Position numbers and translations under genes: made by a program. A stretch of DNA of 64,000 bases from Pseudoscleropodium purum. Lineage: Eukaryota; Streptophyta; Bryopsida; Hypnales; Brachytheciaceae. Of the stretch, positions 47,309-60,195 are shown piece by piece. The notes under the pieces are model-generated. The model was given only the letters and a program-made list of their open reading frames with translations, was not told the DNA's origin and did not search any database. Within the stretch, counting starts at the first letter, position 1, and each line of letters starts with the position of its first letter. The DNA lies in the NCBI GenBank assembly GCA_963969395.1, contig OZ017799.1, positions 14,324,501 through 14,388,500 on the forward strand. The letters run 5' to 3'.

Positions 47309-48673
47309 AGGAAAGATTCGAAAGACATACCTGAACCTTGCAAATCTCACGCCCACCGTCCAGACCTTTTCTCAACTCCCTTCTACCGACAATTTCACCA
47401 CGTCCTCCGACTTCGACACATCTTCACAGGCGCCACAGAGGACAACCACCACAACGATTACCACCAGAACTCAAACCTGCTCAGCCCAATATTTGACACC
47501 CGTAAACCCCCGCCAGAAAATTGATCAGTTATTCTGCGGACGCGTTATATTTCTTAGTCGGGGTTTCGCAAGTGCAGGACGCGGGTTTCCACGCGTAATC
47601 GTGGATAACGAATTCTTCATGCAGAATGCAGTTTGTTCGTTCTATGGAATCTTTATCGACTATTACATGTCGAAAATTCTTTCAGTTACTATTTGTAAGC
47701 CTCTGTCGATATCACGGTGAGATCGATCGGAATCTTGGATGGATTCAATTGGGGTTAGGAGTTCCCAAATTGCAACAATTGACATTCTTCGGGTGTCGCG
47801 ATCTTCAAGCTGTGCGATCGTGTCTAAGGGAATATCTAAACCTTTATTATGTGGACCTCTCCTGTGGACCTTGAGCACTCAGGAATCTTGATGCTCTAGA
47901 ATCGCTGATAAAAACCCAGTTCACAGTATACGTAAATCAGATTCTCTTATTTCGATTTGCATACTCAATGCTTCATTCAGCCATTCATCTCCGTCACTGA
48001 GACACCTCACCTAACAACATGCGCGAGGGAATCGGTTCACCGTTCGTTGAATAAGACAAGGGCGTGTGGCGCAAACAGTTTATGTCTTACTAAGAAAGAG
48101 CAGCGAGGAAATATAAGGTAACCCAAATTCTCAAGAATTTGAAAGGGTTAGAGGCTACTTACCATGAGCATCCTTGCGGGGCTGAAATGATCTGACGACT
48201 TTGCCTAGCGATCCATTCGGGGGAGAGGTCTTTAGATTAACTCCTGCAAAACTCAGAAACAACAAACGTATTCAGCCATAGCGCTTCGACATTTTCACTT
48301 TTTTTTATTGAATACCGGAATAGGCGAAGGACAAACAGCTTCAATCAGCATATTCACACAAATCAATTCAGATATTCATCAGTGGACGTCAAGCAGCGGA
48401 CAGAAACCCTTGAGGTAAGCACGAAATTTCCTCCCCTTGAAGCTGCGACACGCTTTCTCGCACCTCAAGAAAACAATTTTAACAACTTTATCGCATCCAT
48501 TAGAGATTCAAGAATGTACCTGAACCTTGTAAATCTCACGCCCACCGTCAAGACCTCCTCCCCTCCTCCTCTAACGACAATTTCACCACATCCTCCGACT
48601 TCGACACTTCTTCACAGGCGCGACAGAGAACAGCAACCACAACGATGACCTCCAAAACTCGAACCTACTCAGC
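47309..48673. repeat. Duplicated ~175-bp module 1.19 kb apart
   Basis: 47309-47485 and 48498-48673 match at roughly 80-85% (CTGAACCTTG, AATCTCACGCCCACCGTC, ACAATTTCACCAC, TCCTCCGACTTCGACAC, TTCACAGGCG). On the minus strand both end in GGTTCAG followed by GTATGT or GTACAT, so both could be exons with splice donors. No protein family is recognised in either. The surrounding 47.1-49.2 kb is less AT-rich than its neighbours. Confidence 0.6.
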
Positions 48674-49215
48674 ACTCAAAACAATCAAACCACGCTTGCG
48701 CCATCGCCACTTTCCACGGAGCCCTGTCCCTGTTCGTCCTTCCCATTTCACCTGCACAAAACACCACCAACACCAATTCACTTCACTGTCAGCGAACCAC
48801 CCCAACACCGTACCTCCATCAAACCACCATTACCGACAACTGCTAACCCCCTCAAAAACAGAACCATCACATCAGAACGCAAAACCTCCTCGTCACATCG
48901 GAGTCACGGGAACCAACAGTGATCAAATTCCTCCCACATCCGTGTCAAGTTCCTCACAAATTCGTACCAAATTCGTACCACATCGTCAGAGATCGAATTC
49001 AGCAGCCAAACAAACCGACTTTGAAGAACTTGGGGGGGAAAGGGTATGCAGCGTAGTACATAAGGGTAGGCAGGCTTACAAGGTGGAGAAACAGAGAAAG
49101 AGAAACAAAGAGAGGTCTGGAGGCTTGAGATGGAGCTTACCACAGTGGAGGAGGAGCTATGGAGGAGAGACGGAAGTGGGAGAATGAGCCAGAATTGGTG
49201 AAGACAACAACGTTT
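48674..49215. other. Unassigned low-AT segment
   Basis: Open for 180 codons on the plus strand (48,645-49,187), rich in His, Pro, Ser and Thr, and for 108 codons on the minus strand with a Ser/Cys/Pro-rich product. Neither resembles a known protein. The minus strand here is pyrimidine-rich, like a plant leader, and could be the 5' part of a non-coding or unrecognised transcript running toward the duplicated module. Confidence 0.3.
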
Positions 49216-49871
49216 AACCCCTAAATGCAATGCCCAAGGTCTGTTTTGAGCTTCATGGAATTTGCTCTAAATTGGACAAAATGCCAACATTTTGATAAGT
49301 TGTATCAATTTTTTTTAATTCTAATTGTACCAAATTCAAACTAGAGATGTTAGAGATCTCATAGGAAAAGAAAATACAACAATATCACTTATGGAGTAAA
49401 AGATTATAATGTATGACCATGAGAGTATTAAAACTACAAAAGTGATGTGAAGTCTTTCAATCTTCTTTTTACAAGTTAAATCTAAAACGTTGGTGATCAA
49501 AAAATATGAGGTTAAAAGGCTTAACATGTGTAACCCCAATCAATTTATTGCTTCTTAAAACCTACTTTACAATTTTTTTAAATGAATTTTGAATGTGAAA
49601 TTTTCTCCAAGATTTAGTGTATTTGAGGCTCATTTTCAAGAACTCTCAACACTTTGGGAAGTCAAGATTGCAATGGGTACCATTGCACAAAATCTTGAAT
49701 AGAGGAATCACTGTCATTTATTTTCAAGATAGGATTTTGGATGCTCAAACCAAACTTTAAGAAGAACTTTCCAAAAATATAAACTACTAAAAATAGCAAT
49801 TGGATTAGGTTTAGGGTTAACTTCAAAGTTTTGCAAACATTAGATTTTGGTGCCTTGGGCATTTAGGGGTT
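49216..49871. mobile_element. MITE with AACCCCTAAATGC ends, copy B (656 bp)
   Basis: It starts AACCCCTAAATGCAATGCCC and ends GGGCATTTAGGGGTT. Aligns with copy A (33,769-34,409) from end to end with about 80% identity by eye and small indels. No target duplication is obvious and there is no coding frame. Confidence 0.75.
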
Positions 49872-52800
49872 GATGAAGCTTGCTCATTTTTTTCAAGTGG
49901 CCTCCGAGGAACCTTGCTTTGGCGACACTAACCAATCTATAGGAGGTAGTCATTTCCAACTAAACTTAGAACAGATTTCTAACCAAAGCTTGGAATGTTA
50001 TTTTTAGGTCTTTTTTAATATTGGCACTAATAATGTTATGACACATGTTTCAAAGTAGTGAACAAGAAAATAATTCATCTATGATCGGAATTGAAAGACT
50101 CTAAACATTGGCTATAAGTGAAGTGCACTTTTTGCCTCCCCAAAATCACAGTAATTTCAATTTTGAGTATAAAATTTGGAAATATTTGAGACAATCTTAA
50201 TTTAAGACAAAGGAAGTATTTATTTTGATACTTAACATTCTCAATTTGGCCAGATCATTATTCCAACTCTTGTATGTATTGAAAGTTGTAAAATGGTCAT
50301 GTAAATTCTACTTGTATAGTATTGCATTTGAGCATGGCAAAATTAAGATGTTATAAATGACATCCAAATGAAAGATATTGATTTTTAAAGTATTAATAAT
50401 CCACTGGTGTTTGTAATCTTGTCATATTTTAATAAATAATTCATATTATAGGAATTAAATATGGTACTATATGTTCAATTCCCCACAACCTTTAAAGGTT
50501 GGTTGCATCACAATGTATATGCATATATTTTAAATTGAAGTTTTTGGGACTTGCAAAAGTAATTCTCTTGAAGGTAGATATACATTTTAAAAGCCATATC
50601 TAAAACTATATAATTATAGCTAAGTGTCTATGCACACTCAAAATGGCATCCACTTCTCCAAGTGTACAATCATTAGGGGGCATCTTACGGAGATCTCTTC
50701 TTGTAATTTAAAGTATGTACCTAAGTTACTAGGGTATTTGATGTGGGGCTATTTACCTTAATTTTTGTACTTAAGATGACCATATATTTACATAAAAATC
50801 TACAAGGGAAATATTTTCAATACCCTATGATTTTTGTAAATTCATTCATGTGGGTTTTTAAATGGTGCTATAAAATTTAAATGTTCAATTTTTTCCCACA
50901 TACCCTTCTTCACAAATTTTTCCTTCCCTCTACTACTATAGAAAGAGTTTATACCATAAAACCAACAACAATCAATTCAATTCAAGTGTCATTGACCAAA
51001 TGACAATTTTTAATCTCTAAAGGCCAATCGTTTGTCTGATAAACAATTGAAAATTTGAATTGAGGTTCCTATTAAGTCAATTTTGATATGTTGGATATTT
51101 ACAAAATTTTAATTCAAAGTGTGAGCATGTATTTTCTTAGTGGTCTAAATGTAATTTTTTTCAATTGGATTCTTGAATCAAAAGTAATGCTTCCAAATTC
51201 TTTTGGAGTAGCTTGGATAATTTGGATATCTCTGGGCATCTTTTGCAAAAATGCTCATCAACTTCTGAAAATTGGCATATATGTAACTAATAAAATATGG
51301 CATAAAATTATCTAAAAAATTTAGTTCTCAAATCACATTCTAAAAGGAGTCAAATTTTGTTAGCTAAATTAAGGCAACTTCAAGAAAAACATTTTCTTCT
51401 AATTTCAAGCCCTATTATCTTGCAATTTGTGAAGTCAAAGTTCTTAAAAAGTTTTTCTAGGCATTCCAAATAAAACTTTTCTTCATTGCATAAGAAATCA
51501 TCAAAAAATGACTAGTATATTGCCAATGCCTTTAACCTCCTTCATTACAAGTTGATTTAAAGTAAGCTAAACTCCATTTAAAAAAAATTCTAACGATATA
51601 TACTTGTGAGTGTTCAAAATCATCATTTTTGTATAGAGCAAAAAATTTACTCCTAGAGGAATCAAAGTTTGCTTATCATATTTCACAGGAATTAAAATAA
51701 ATAAAAATTCTCACTTCGAAAGTTATAATCTTCTAAGTGAAAAAATGGGATGAAGTTTTTCCACACATTGCCTTGTTTAATAGATTTTATATAGTTGGAT
51801 TTAAAATAAATAAAATTATTTTGGACAATGCATCAAAAATTGACAATTTTGAACTTTTCTTCTTCTAAAATACATGCTTCTCTTTAGAGTTTAATAACAA
51901 TTTTACCATAGAACACTTCAAAATTTATATTGAAACTATTCCATAAAGATCCCATATAATATGAGTGTGTTTAACACATGATTTTAAAGATTGAAGTTAA
52001 ATGAACTATAAACTCTATGATCCTTGTATTATATACTTTTGAGTTTGTTGAACACATTTAAAGAAACCTCCATATTTGTGCAATTTGACAAGTTTTTTCA
52101 CTTGTGGTCAATGTCTTATAGTTACACCTAATTATTTTGACATATCTACTATTGGTATCATGACACAATTTCAATCAACTACTCTTCATTTTGGTTTCTT
52201 TCAATTATGTCCATTTTAACATCCACATGAAATTATCTATCCATATCTATATTCACCGTATAATGAAAAATATGCACAACTCCAATCTATCAAGGCTAAC
52301 TTATTAATAAAAATTCTTGCTACATCATGTTTTTACATAGCTTAATTTATATATAATAAAGTATGTAGCATTTCATGGACCCTATAGTAGTCCTAAATAG
52401 TATATAAAATTTTCCCCCTTTGAATTAAATGGACCCTATCTTTTAACTCATGTAGTTTTCTAAAAATCAATAGTGATTTTCTAGGGGGCATAAAATTATA
52501 CAATTTCCTATACTCACCACTAGTAATTTATTTGTAACTCAAAAGTTGAAACATCCATAGTTCCACTAAACCTCTCAAAGGCAATGGATAATGCTTGAAC
52601 TTTTATTTTGATGTTGTTGATCTTTGGATGGTCAAAGGGGTTGAAAGAAGGAGATTACAAAAGCCACCGGTTGAATTTATAGTTGTCCAATATCAGTTAG
52701 GCATTGAAACATGACCTAATTCAAATTGAAGCCAACTTTTCCAAACGTACCATACAATTTGGGCTCTCACATCTCATGAATATAGAAATTCAATCATTCT

Positions 52801-53547
52801 ACTACAAATCAAATAGTAAAAATGGACTTGTCATTTGATTTAATGAACTCATCACGGACCAGTTAGAAAAGGGAGAAAATTGTCATCCATCTTCCTTCGA
52901 CAGATATTTTTTTCTCCTTCTGTTTTTTGGGTGCTGCCAAGGAATTCTAGTTTTGTAACAACAAGCTCCCATGGCAAATATAATGTTGCACAAATATCAC
53001 TTTGTACGCATAAGGGAGCCAACCCATTTCTGATCACCCCCCATTTCTAGCTTATAGGTTGTTCCATTTTTGTGAAGTTGTGGAGTGGTTCCCAAAGTAG
53101 TTGTGGCGCATGATGATTGGTTGTGAGGCTCTCAATATTGCAATGAGCCCTTGGTTGATTTGCAACCAGCCTATGGTTCAAAATAGAAAAGCTTATATAA
53201 CTAGTATAGGTTGTCCAGTAAAATTTGGCTAAAATGTTCATAATAATTATATTTTGAATTAAAAAAATTCTAGAAAACTATGTAATCCTTCTAAACTCTA
53301 TATTTTTGTACAAGGGAAAATTTCTACACTAAGGAAATCTGCACTCTACGTGTCCGTAATTGCTTAAATGGTTGGAAATGGGTCGGTTCCCTTACCTCTA
53401 CAATAACTACCATTTGCCTAAGTGCATTTGCACTCTAAACTTGCATTAGCACTTAGCCATTTATTGTTTATGAGAGGGCTTGAACAACAAGTCCAAGATG
53501 AATGATGTACAAAATCTACTTCTAGAAATTCTAAGACAATCCAAATA
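49872..53547. other. No gene recognised
   Basis: AT-rich DNA with no supported coding region. Around 53,025-53,400 words such as CCATTTCTGATCACC and GGTTGGAAATGGGTCGG echo the TA-flanked MITE family, so an old copy may be present there. Confidence 0.5.
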
Positions 53548-53934
53548 CTATAGAAGAACCACCCATAACTGATCAAATAAGCAACTATGGATACAATTTG
53601 GAGTAGTGCAAGGCAAAGCAAATATTTTCATAAGTGCATTGATAGAAATGACAAGGGTTGTTGAAATTTTGGTAATTTTATTGCTTAAACTAAAATTACT
53701 ATGAATTTTGAAAGTTGAAAGTTGGTTTGGACCTATATCCAATGTTTAGATTATTCCAAAACTACTCATCTAAGAGACTACTTGTTGTTCATTGTGGCAC
53801 TCCAAACCAAGCACATGTGTCTTAACAAGAATGGAAGAATTGATGGTTGGAAATTAATCACAACCTCTCTTGAATTCAAGCCACTATATTAATTGTTGAT
53901 GGGGTATAGGTTGGTAATGGATGGCTCTACCCTA
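53548..53934. mobile_element. Diverged second copy of the TA-flanked MITE
   Basis: The left end AGAAGAACCACCCAT and right end ATGGATGGCTCTACC resemble the termini at 4384 and 4783. Internal matches include AAATTACTATGAATTTTG, GGACCTATA and CACATGTGTCTTAA. Less well preserved than the first copy. Confidence 0.6.
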
Positions 53935-54060
53935 ATATTGTCTAAAGGTTGAATTATCACAAGAAATTAGAGATGGGAATTATGGAGTTGCAATCCAAAT
54001 TAACCAAATCTAAAATATGTCAATCTTAAAAAATGCCATGTACTGCATAGGTTAATATTG

Positions 54061-54560
54061 AATTTTTTTTTTTTTTTTTGAAACACATGGACCACTTCCA
54101 TTACAAAGGGAAAACCATACAGTGAACTAGAGGATAGGCCTCGGCAACACATTTTTTAAATTTTCAGACAACTAAAGACCCGAACCTAATACACAACAAC
54201 CAACTCAAGAGCTCCCACATGACGTCAAAGCTTAGAATGACCCCAACTTGGGAAGAGCGAATTTCCAGTGCATGTCCAGGTGTGAGTGAGAACCGAAGAA
54301 ATTTGTTTGAAGCCAAGTCTTATCAAAATGTCTAGGAAAAATTTCCACCTTGTTTGGATATTGCCTACACAGCTTGGAAGTTTTGAGCCAAGCGGCTCTC
54401 CCATGGTCCAAAAACACCTCTCATAGTACCCGTTTGACTTTGTTGTTCGGCCAGGGAGAATTATTGAAGCAAGTGGAGTTTCGATCCAGCCACATGTGAA
54501 GATAGACCACAACGTCAAACCCCATTTCAACCTATTGGGTAGCTTGGCTCTCGTCACCCA
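54061..54560 (-). mobile_element. Possible poly(A)-tailed retroposon remnant
   Basis: The minus strand has an open frame of 110 codons (54,557-54,225), more balanced in composition than its surroundings, followed about 145 bp later by a run of 18 A (the T run at 54,063-54,080). This is the layout of a truncated LINE 3' end. I do not recognise reverse transcriptase motifs in the translated part and did not find a target duplication, so the call is tentative. Confidence 0.35.
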
Positions 54561-54839
54561 TCAATATTGAATGTTTCGAACTGATGTATGAAATGTATGA
54601 AAATTTTTTTTTTTTCAAAACTTCCTAAATAGAGTCAGGGTAGATTTCTTTTCGTTTGAAATCAATACTTTTATATTGTAAAGAAGGATCTAATTTGTTG
54701 TTTCACAAAAAGTCCTCATTAGTACAAACATAGAGAAAACCATACAAATACCCATTTATTGATGGTAAATATAATGATATTTTGTGTAATTATACACAAG
54801 GACTAGATATCCTATCTTAATTAGTCCTAGACTGTGTGT

Positions 54840-55045
54840 ATCTACATATCTATCTCTATCCCTCTATCTATCCCCCTCTCTCTCTCTATCTATCCCCCTC
54901 TCTCTCTCTATCTATCCCCCTCTCTCTCTCTATCTATCCCCCTCTCTCTCTCTATCTATCCCGCTCTCTTTCTATCCCCCTCTCTCTCTCCCTCCCTCCC
55001 TCCCCCTCTCTCTCTCTCCCTCCCCCTCTCTCTCCCCCTCTCTCT
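54840..55045. repeat. CT-rich minisatellite
   Basis: A ~22-bp unit, TCTATCTATCCCCCTCTCTC, repeats four to five times, then degrades to CTCTCTCCCTCCC runs. Open frames through it on the plus strand are repeat artefacts. Confidence 0.9.
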
Positions 55046-57197
55046 GCAAACCAATTATTATTATCCATATGTACCTACATCTAAATCTTAAACGAAGTTT
55101 AACAAAAAAAAATCCATTGGGTGTAGAAGCTGCAAGTAGCTCCAAAAATATATTTCAGTTAAAATGCAACTAATATGTACATTACTGAGAATCAAGAATA
55201 GTAGCCAGCCCAAAGGTTGAGAACCACAGAGACATACAAATAGATAAGAAAACGAACAAATTTGAAATTCAAAGTATAAACAACAAAAGTAAAAGCCAAT
55301 TGAAACTTTGGAATGAGAGTCCAAGCATGTCATATTGGAGATCCACATTTTTGAAAATTTCTTGGAGATATTTCCAGGAGGTGGTAGTCCTCATTTGTGC
55401 CCATATCCAACAACAAACCATTAGTATGTCACAAGACATATACAAGGTGTCTACAAATTACCACTACTAGAGAGAATGTTCAATCCATCCCAAAAAGAAC
55501 CAACAAAATTTGATCAATAAGAGTTGGTAACAAAATTGTTATGGAATTTAGTAACACTTGTTGGCCGCTATTATGAGACCTCAAAACCATTTTTGTTAGC
55601 ACATAGTTGATTTAATCCTCAATGCCCTCAAAACAAGTAGAAGACACTAATCTTGTATTGTTGTTACAAAGCTTAGCAGAAGCTAAACTTGCGTATATAC
55701 AGTCTGGTTCAAAATATGGACAAAGCGACTTGTGTGCGTATAGGAAAACCACCATAATCAAGCCTAAAGCTTATTGGCTAAGTCAAAGAGAGTTGCTTCA
55801 ATCACCGCAACTTAACGCACAAGTCTCAAAAGTCATCAAATAGAGTATCGACATTACAAAAGATTTGACAAAGTTCTAGACACACACTTCCAGAAGTAGT
55901 CTCCAAGACGTCTCAAACAATCTACTTTCAACATTACTTGAGAGTTCGTCAAGTCCACAAATATGTATGGAGTGAGACTCTAAATAGCTTCAATTACAAC
56001 ATGAATGTAGTTTAGCTTTGCAAAGGAAACAATTGATGTTTCTACCTCACTTCTTTTCTCCTTTTCCTCTAGGCCTCATCTATTGAAAGCTAATGCATAT
56101 TGTCAAGGACCAAGTTGTTTGAATTGTCAAGCACAATCAAAGATCTCTTAGCAAAAAAACAATCCAATAGAAAGTAAGAAGTAGTGAGTGACACTTATAT
56201 AGCTTGTAGATTGTGAACCACGCATAGATAATTTATCACAAGTTGTCTAAGAAATTATACCTTTAATGGGTTGTTACTAGAAAAGGTGAACACTTTAGTA
56301 AACTCCTTCACCAAAACAACTATATTACTTTGAGTATTTTTTTTGGACCAGGTGCACATTACTTAAACATGAAATATTCAATGACACCATCTACACACAT
56401 TTGAAAGCATAATGTACATGAGATAAATTCATGAAAAGCAATATAAAAGAACCTACAATAGTAGCCCTCTAGTGCAATTTAGGCATCATCAAATAGGTAA
56501 GTAAATTGATGATTCTAATATGATTGAGTCTCGCATCTTGATAGGGTTTCACATTGGTTTACAATCTTGTTCTTACATTCTTTGTTTTTTGGAAATGCCT
56601 GTGAAAGTGATTGTGTGTGAAAATCTTTGAAGACTCTAGACATGAATGTCTTGAGGTCTCTAGAGGAGGAGCGGCTTGGAATGGAAATGTAGACCATACC
56701 ATTCCTTGTATGAGTCTCTCAAACTCACAAGGAGACTCTCTGCAAATGTTGTCCTTGTAGTTCATTCAATGTGTAATTTTTGCCAATGTAAAGCTTCCTC
56801 TTCTACAATTCAGATCAAATTGTTTTCAAAATAAAAATTCTACCAAAAACAATACCAAAATATTTTAGGGAATTCATCTTAAGTTATTTTCCTTACTCTC
56901 AATGGATAAAAATTAGCTAAATTTCTAAAAAACAATAGATGGTAATATCTTTTTAGGATGAATGCGTACATATATACATTTTTTTGATGAAAAAATGAAT
57001 TCTCACCTATATTTGTATGCATTCCTCTAGATTCAAATACTTTGAATTCATCAATCTAATAAAGATGTTTGTCAATACAGCCAAAAATAAATGAAATGTA
57101 CAACCTTGTACATTTAGAAGTATTAATTTCAATAGAAGAACTAGAGATAACATTGTAACAACATCACAACTCTTTTGAATCCAATAGATGATTATAA
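55046..57197. other. No gene recognised
   Basis: AT-rich, no supported coding sequence on either strand. A lone CACTACTAGAGAGAATG string at about 55,461 resembles a CACTA terminus but no partner end was found. Confidence 0.5.
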
Positions 57198-57200
57198 GAA

Positions 57201-58889
57201 CACTATAAGAAAATGAATGTCTTATGATTGCAAAATATGACTGCAGTGAGTCACAAAATCAAGAAATATGACTCAAGCAAAAATCACTGTAGATCACTCG
57301 CACTAAATCATTCACTTTCAATCATATGACTAGTGAGTCATATTTGCAATCATATGGATTTGAGAGTATAATAAACCATTTTTAGACGTATTTTGCCAAC
57401 AAGGTGTATATATTGACTATCCTTGGAGGCTTGACTTTTTTATAAGTTGCCCGGGCAAAATTAAAAAATCCTACGTGGAATATGACTCACCGCAATCATA
57501 TTTTGGCTAATGTGGAATATGGTTGCGATGAGTCATATTTTGAGTAATATGGAAGATGACTATAGTGAATCATTTTTTTGCTCAAGTTAGTATTAAAAGA
57601 TAATAAGAAGTAAAAGTTAAGATATAAGAAGAGGCAACAAAAACTAAAACTAAAAACCAATAAGAAGTAAGAATAAGACAAGTTAAGATGCAATAAAAGA
57701 TAATAAGAGGCAAGAAAAATCAAACAGTAGGAAATAATGTCTAAAAGATAACAATTAAGTAAAAGTTAAGATTCAACTTGAGGCAACAATCTTGAAACAA
57801 CAACCTTGAAGTAGCAATTTTGAAGCAATAATTAAAAGACAACAACTAAAAAACAATAACAAACTAGCAACAACTTTGAAGCAACAACAAACTAACATCA
57901 ATTAAGAAACAACAACAAATTACTTAGCAACAACTATAAAGCAACAACTAACTAACATCAACAAATTAGCAACAACTATGAAACAACAACAAACTAACAA
58001 CAACAAATTAGCAACAATCACAAAGCAACAACAAATTAGCAACAACTATGAAGCAACAACAAACTAACAACAATAAATTAGCAACAATCACAAAGCAACA
58101 ACAAATTAGCAACAATCACAAAGCAACAACAAATTAGCAACAACTATGAAGCAACAACAAACTAACAACAACTAAGATGTAAGAAGTAACAAGATATTAA
58201 TAACAACGAAAAAGCAACAACTAAAACCTCAATAATTAAACAACAACAACTAAAATACAACAACACAACAACTAAAACTTAAAAAAAGAAAAAAGAAGAA
58301 GAAACAAGAGTTAAAAAGCAACAACTAAACAACAACAACTAAAACACAATAACACAACAATTAAAACTTATAAAAAACAAAGAAGGAAGAAGAAACAAGA
58401 GTTAAAAAGCAACAAAAAACAAAGAAGATGAAACAAATGAAGTGAGGGCTAGGGTTTTAAAATCCTAAAAAATATCAGCTAGGATTTCAAGTTCCCCAAA
58501 AAACAATGGCTAAGATTTTACAATTTTGAGCAATAATTTATTGACATTTTTTTTAGGTTTCCCAAAAAAGAACTTCAAAAAAAATGTAAACTTACAAAAA
58601 TGTGACTATAGAATATGACTACATGTGGTCAAATATGCAAAAATATGATTGGCAAATATGACTGGTGTTCCCATAACATGTTCCCTATAATTCCCTAAGA
58701 AGTGTTTTGCCGTTCTCCATGCATGTATACTATACACCCATGAAGTACAAAGGCAAAATATAACTATTAGTCATATTTGCAGTCATGTTTTTTCCAAACA
58801 TTGTAGAATTCAAAAATATGACTACAAGCAGTCACTAGTCATCCTTAGTCATATTTTTACAATCATAAAACACTCAAATTCTAGTAGTG
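57201..58889. mobile_element. Non-autonomous CACTA element (1,689 bp)
   Basis: The left end is CACTATAAGAAAATGAATG; the right end is the complement of CACTACTAGAATTTGAGTG. Flanks are the 3-bp duplication GAA at 57198-57200 and 58890-58892. CACTA ends plus a 3-bp duplication are the En/Spm signature. Both subterminal regions (about 57,225-57,545 and 58,600-58,860) carry many AATATGACT/AGTCATATT motifs in both orientations, as expected for transposase-binding repeats. The interior is a CAACAA-rich minisatellite and no transposase is encoded, so movement would need a helper. Confidence 0.9.
57780..58445. repeat. CAACAA-rich minisatellite inside the CACTA element
   Basis: Units such as AGCAACAACAAATTAGCAAC and AACTATGAAGCAACAACAAA repeat irregularly between about 57,840 and 58,170, with looser CAACAACTAAAAC repeats to 58,445. 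The strand is almost free of G and T runs. Non-coding. Confidence 0.85.
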
Positions 58890-58892
58890 GAA

Positions 58893-59667
58893 GGTACTAT
58901 AGGTAGGATAGAAAAGAAAAATTTTCATCCAATATTTCTTTAGGAACATGCTTGAATGCATTTCAAGCAAATGATATTAAATATTTTCTTGTTAAGGTGT
59001 TATTGACTTTTTTATAAGGAAGAAGATACTTAATCCATTGATCATCTTGAAGTATACTTTGACAACTTCTAGTTCCTTCTTCTTGACCTAAATTTAACCT
59101 TTAAAATGATCTTTTTCAAAATTGAGTCCAACCAATGAAATGAAATTACCAAGTTTGATTCCTATTGTGCTTTGAATTTTTTTTTAAACTCCTAATAAAA
59201 ATTGATATTATATTGCAATTTGAATTTTGTGCAAATAACTACATTTATTTAGTTTTTTTCTTATAAATGAAACAAACTTTTGGTTTTCACCATAATATTC
59301 TATTCTCTAGTATATACAAATGATAGAATTTCTAGATTTAAACTCGTTCTATATTTGGTATGAATTTTCTTTACCTTCTTTTTCAAAAAGACTTGAAAAG
59401 TAGCAACTTGTAGAAACAACTTTCTGAATATATAATTTCTCTTTCAATTAGTGCTTAGAGAAAAGATACTTCACTCAAGGCGCAAAAAAACTTGATCTTT
59501 ATTTTCTAAAAAAATTGCAAAAACTTCAATGATAAAAGTAGCTCCCCTATGCTTTCAACTTTGAAAATTCATGAAATATTGTGTAAGTATTATAAAATTA
59601 TAAAATGACTTACAATTAATTTATCTATCTTTTGTATTTAATAAAACAAATAAATCATAGGTTGAAC
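58893..59667. other. No gene recognised
   Basis: AT-rich spacer between the CACTA element and the dispersed repeat; nothing supported. Confidence 0.5.
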
Positions 59668-60195
59668 TCATCTAGCCCTAAAGTGCTTTGAAATCCAATT
59701 TTTGGACAACTAATAAATTGAAAATTAGTTTTCTTTTTCATTATTGTTTGGATGAAAGTCATTTGATTTGTAGAGATACTTCATCAATTTCTTGTCCAAT
59801 CTAATGGTTGGATTCAGTGTTGTTAGAGTACATATTTTTCTAAAATTAAAAATGTGGAAGTATGTCAAGTGGTTGACCAAGACAAAATTGAATTGATTCT
59901 AGTTTAAAACTAGATTTGCAAAAATGAAGTCACAGATTTAAAGAATATAAAATTTCAAAATACCACCTTGCCAAAAAAAACTCATTTCGAATCTATTTCA
60001 ACAAATTTGACTCAAAAATGATAATAGTTTGCTTGTAATTGAATTTAGAAGAAATTTTAAAATTTTCCTTTCAAATTTATAGAAAAATATTGGTGATAGC
60101 ATTGGTGAATCTAACCATACAAATGGAATATAAAACTCAAAGTTTACAACTTGTATTTGTATACCAATTCTAAAATATTCTTCCAAATAGTAAGA
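59668..60195 (-). repeat. Dispersed repeat, inverted copy of 6,850-7,370
   Basis: The reverse complement aligns with 6,850-7,370 along about 520 bp with scattered mismatches; see that entry for anchors. Confidence 0.7.

Noticed and set aside
54834..55091. Open frames in the CT-rich block encoding Ser/Leu/Pro repeats
   Set aside because: Pure translation of a minisatellite.
57780..58170. Regular repeat units suggestive of a CRISPR-like array
   Set aside because: Units are irregular CAACAA minisatellite inside a plant CACTA element, without unique spacers or cas genes.
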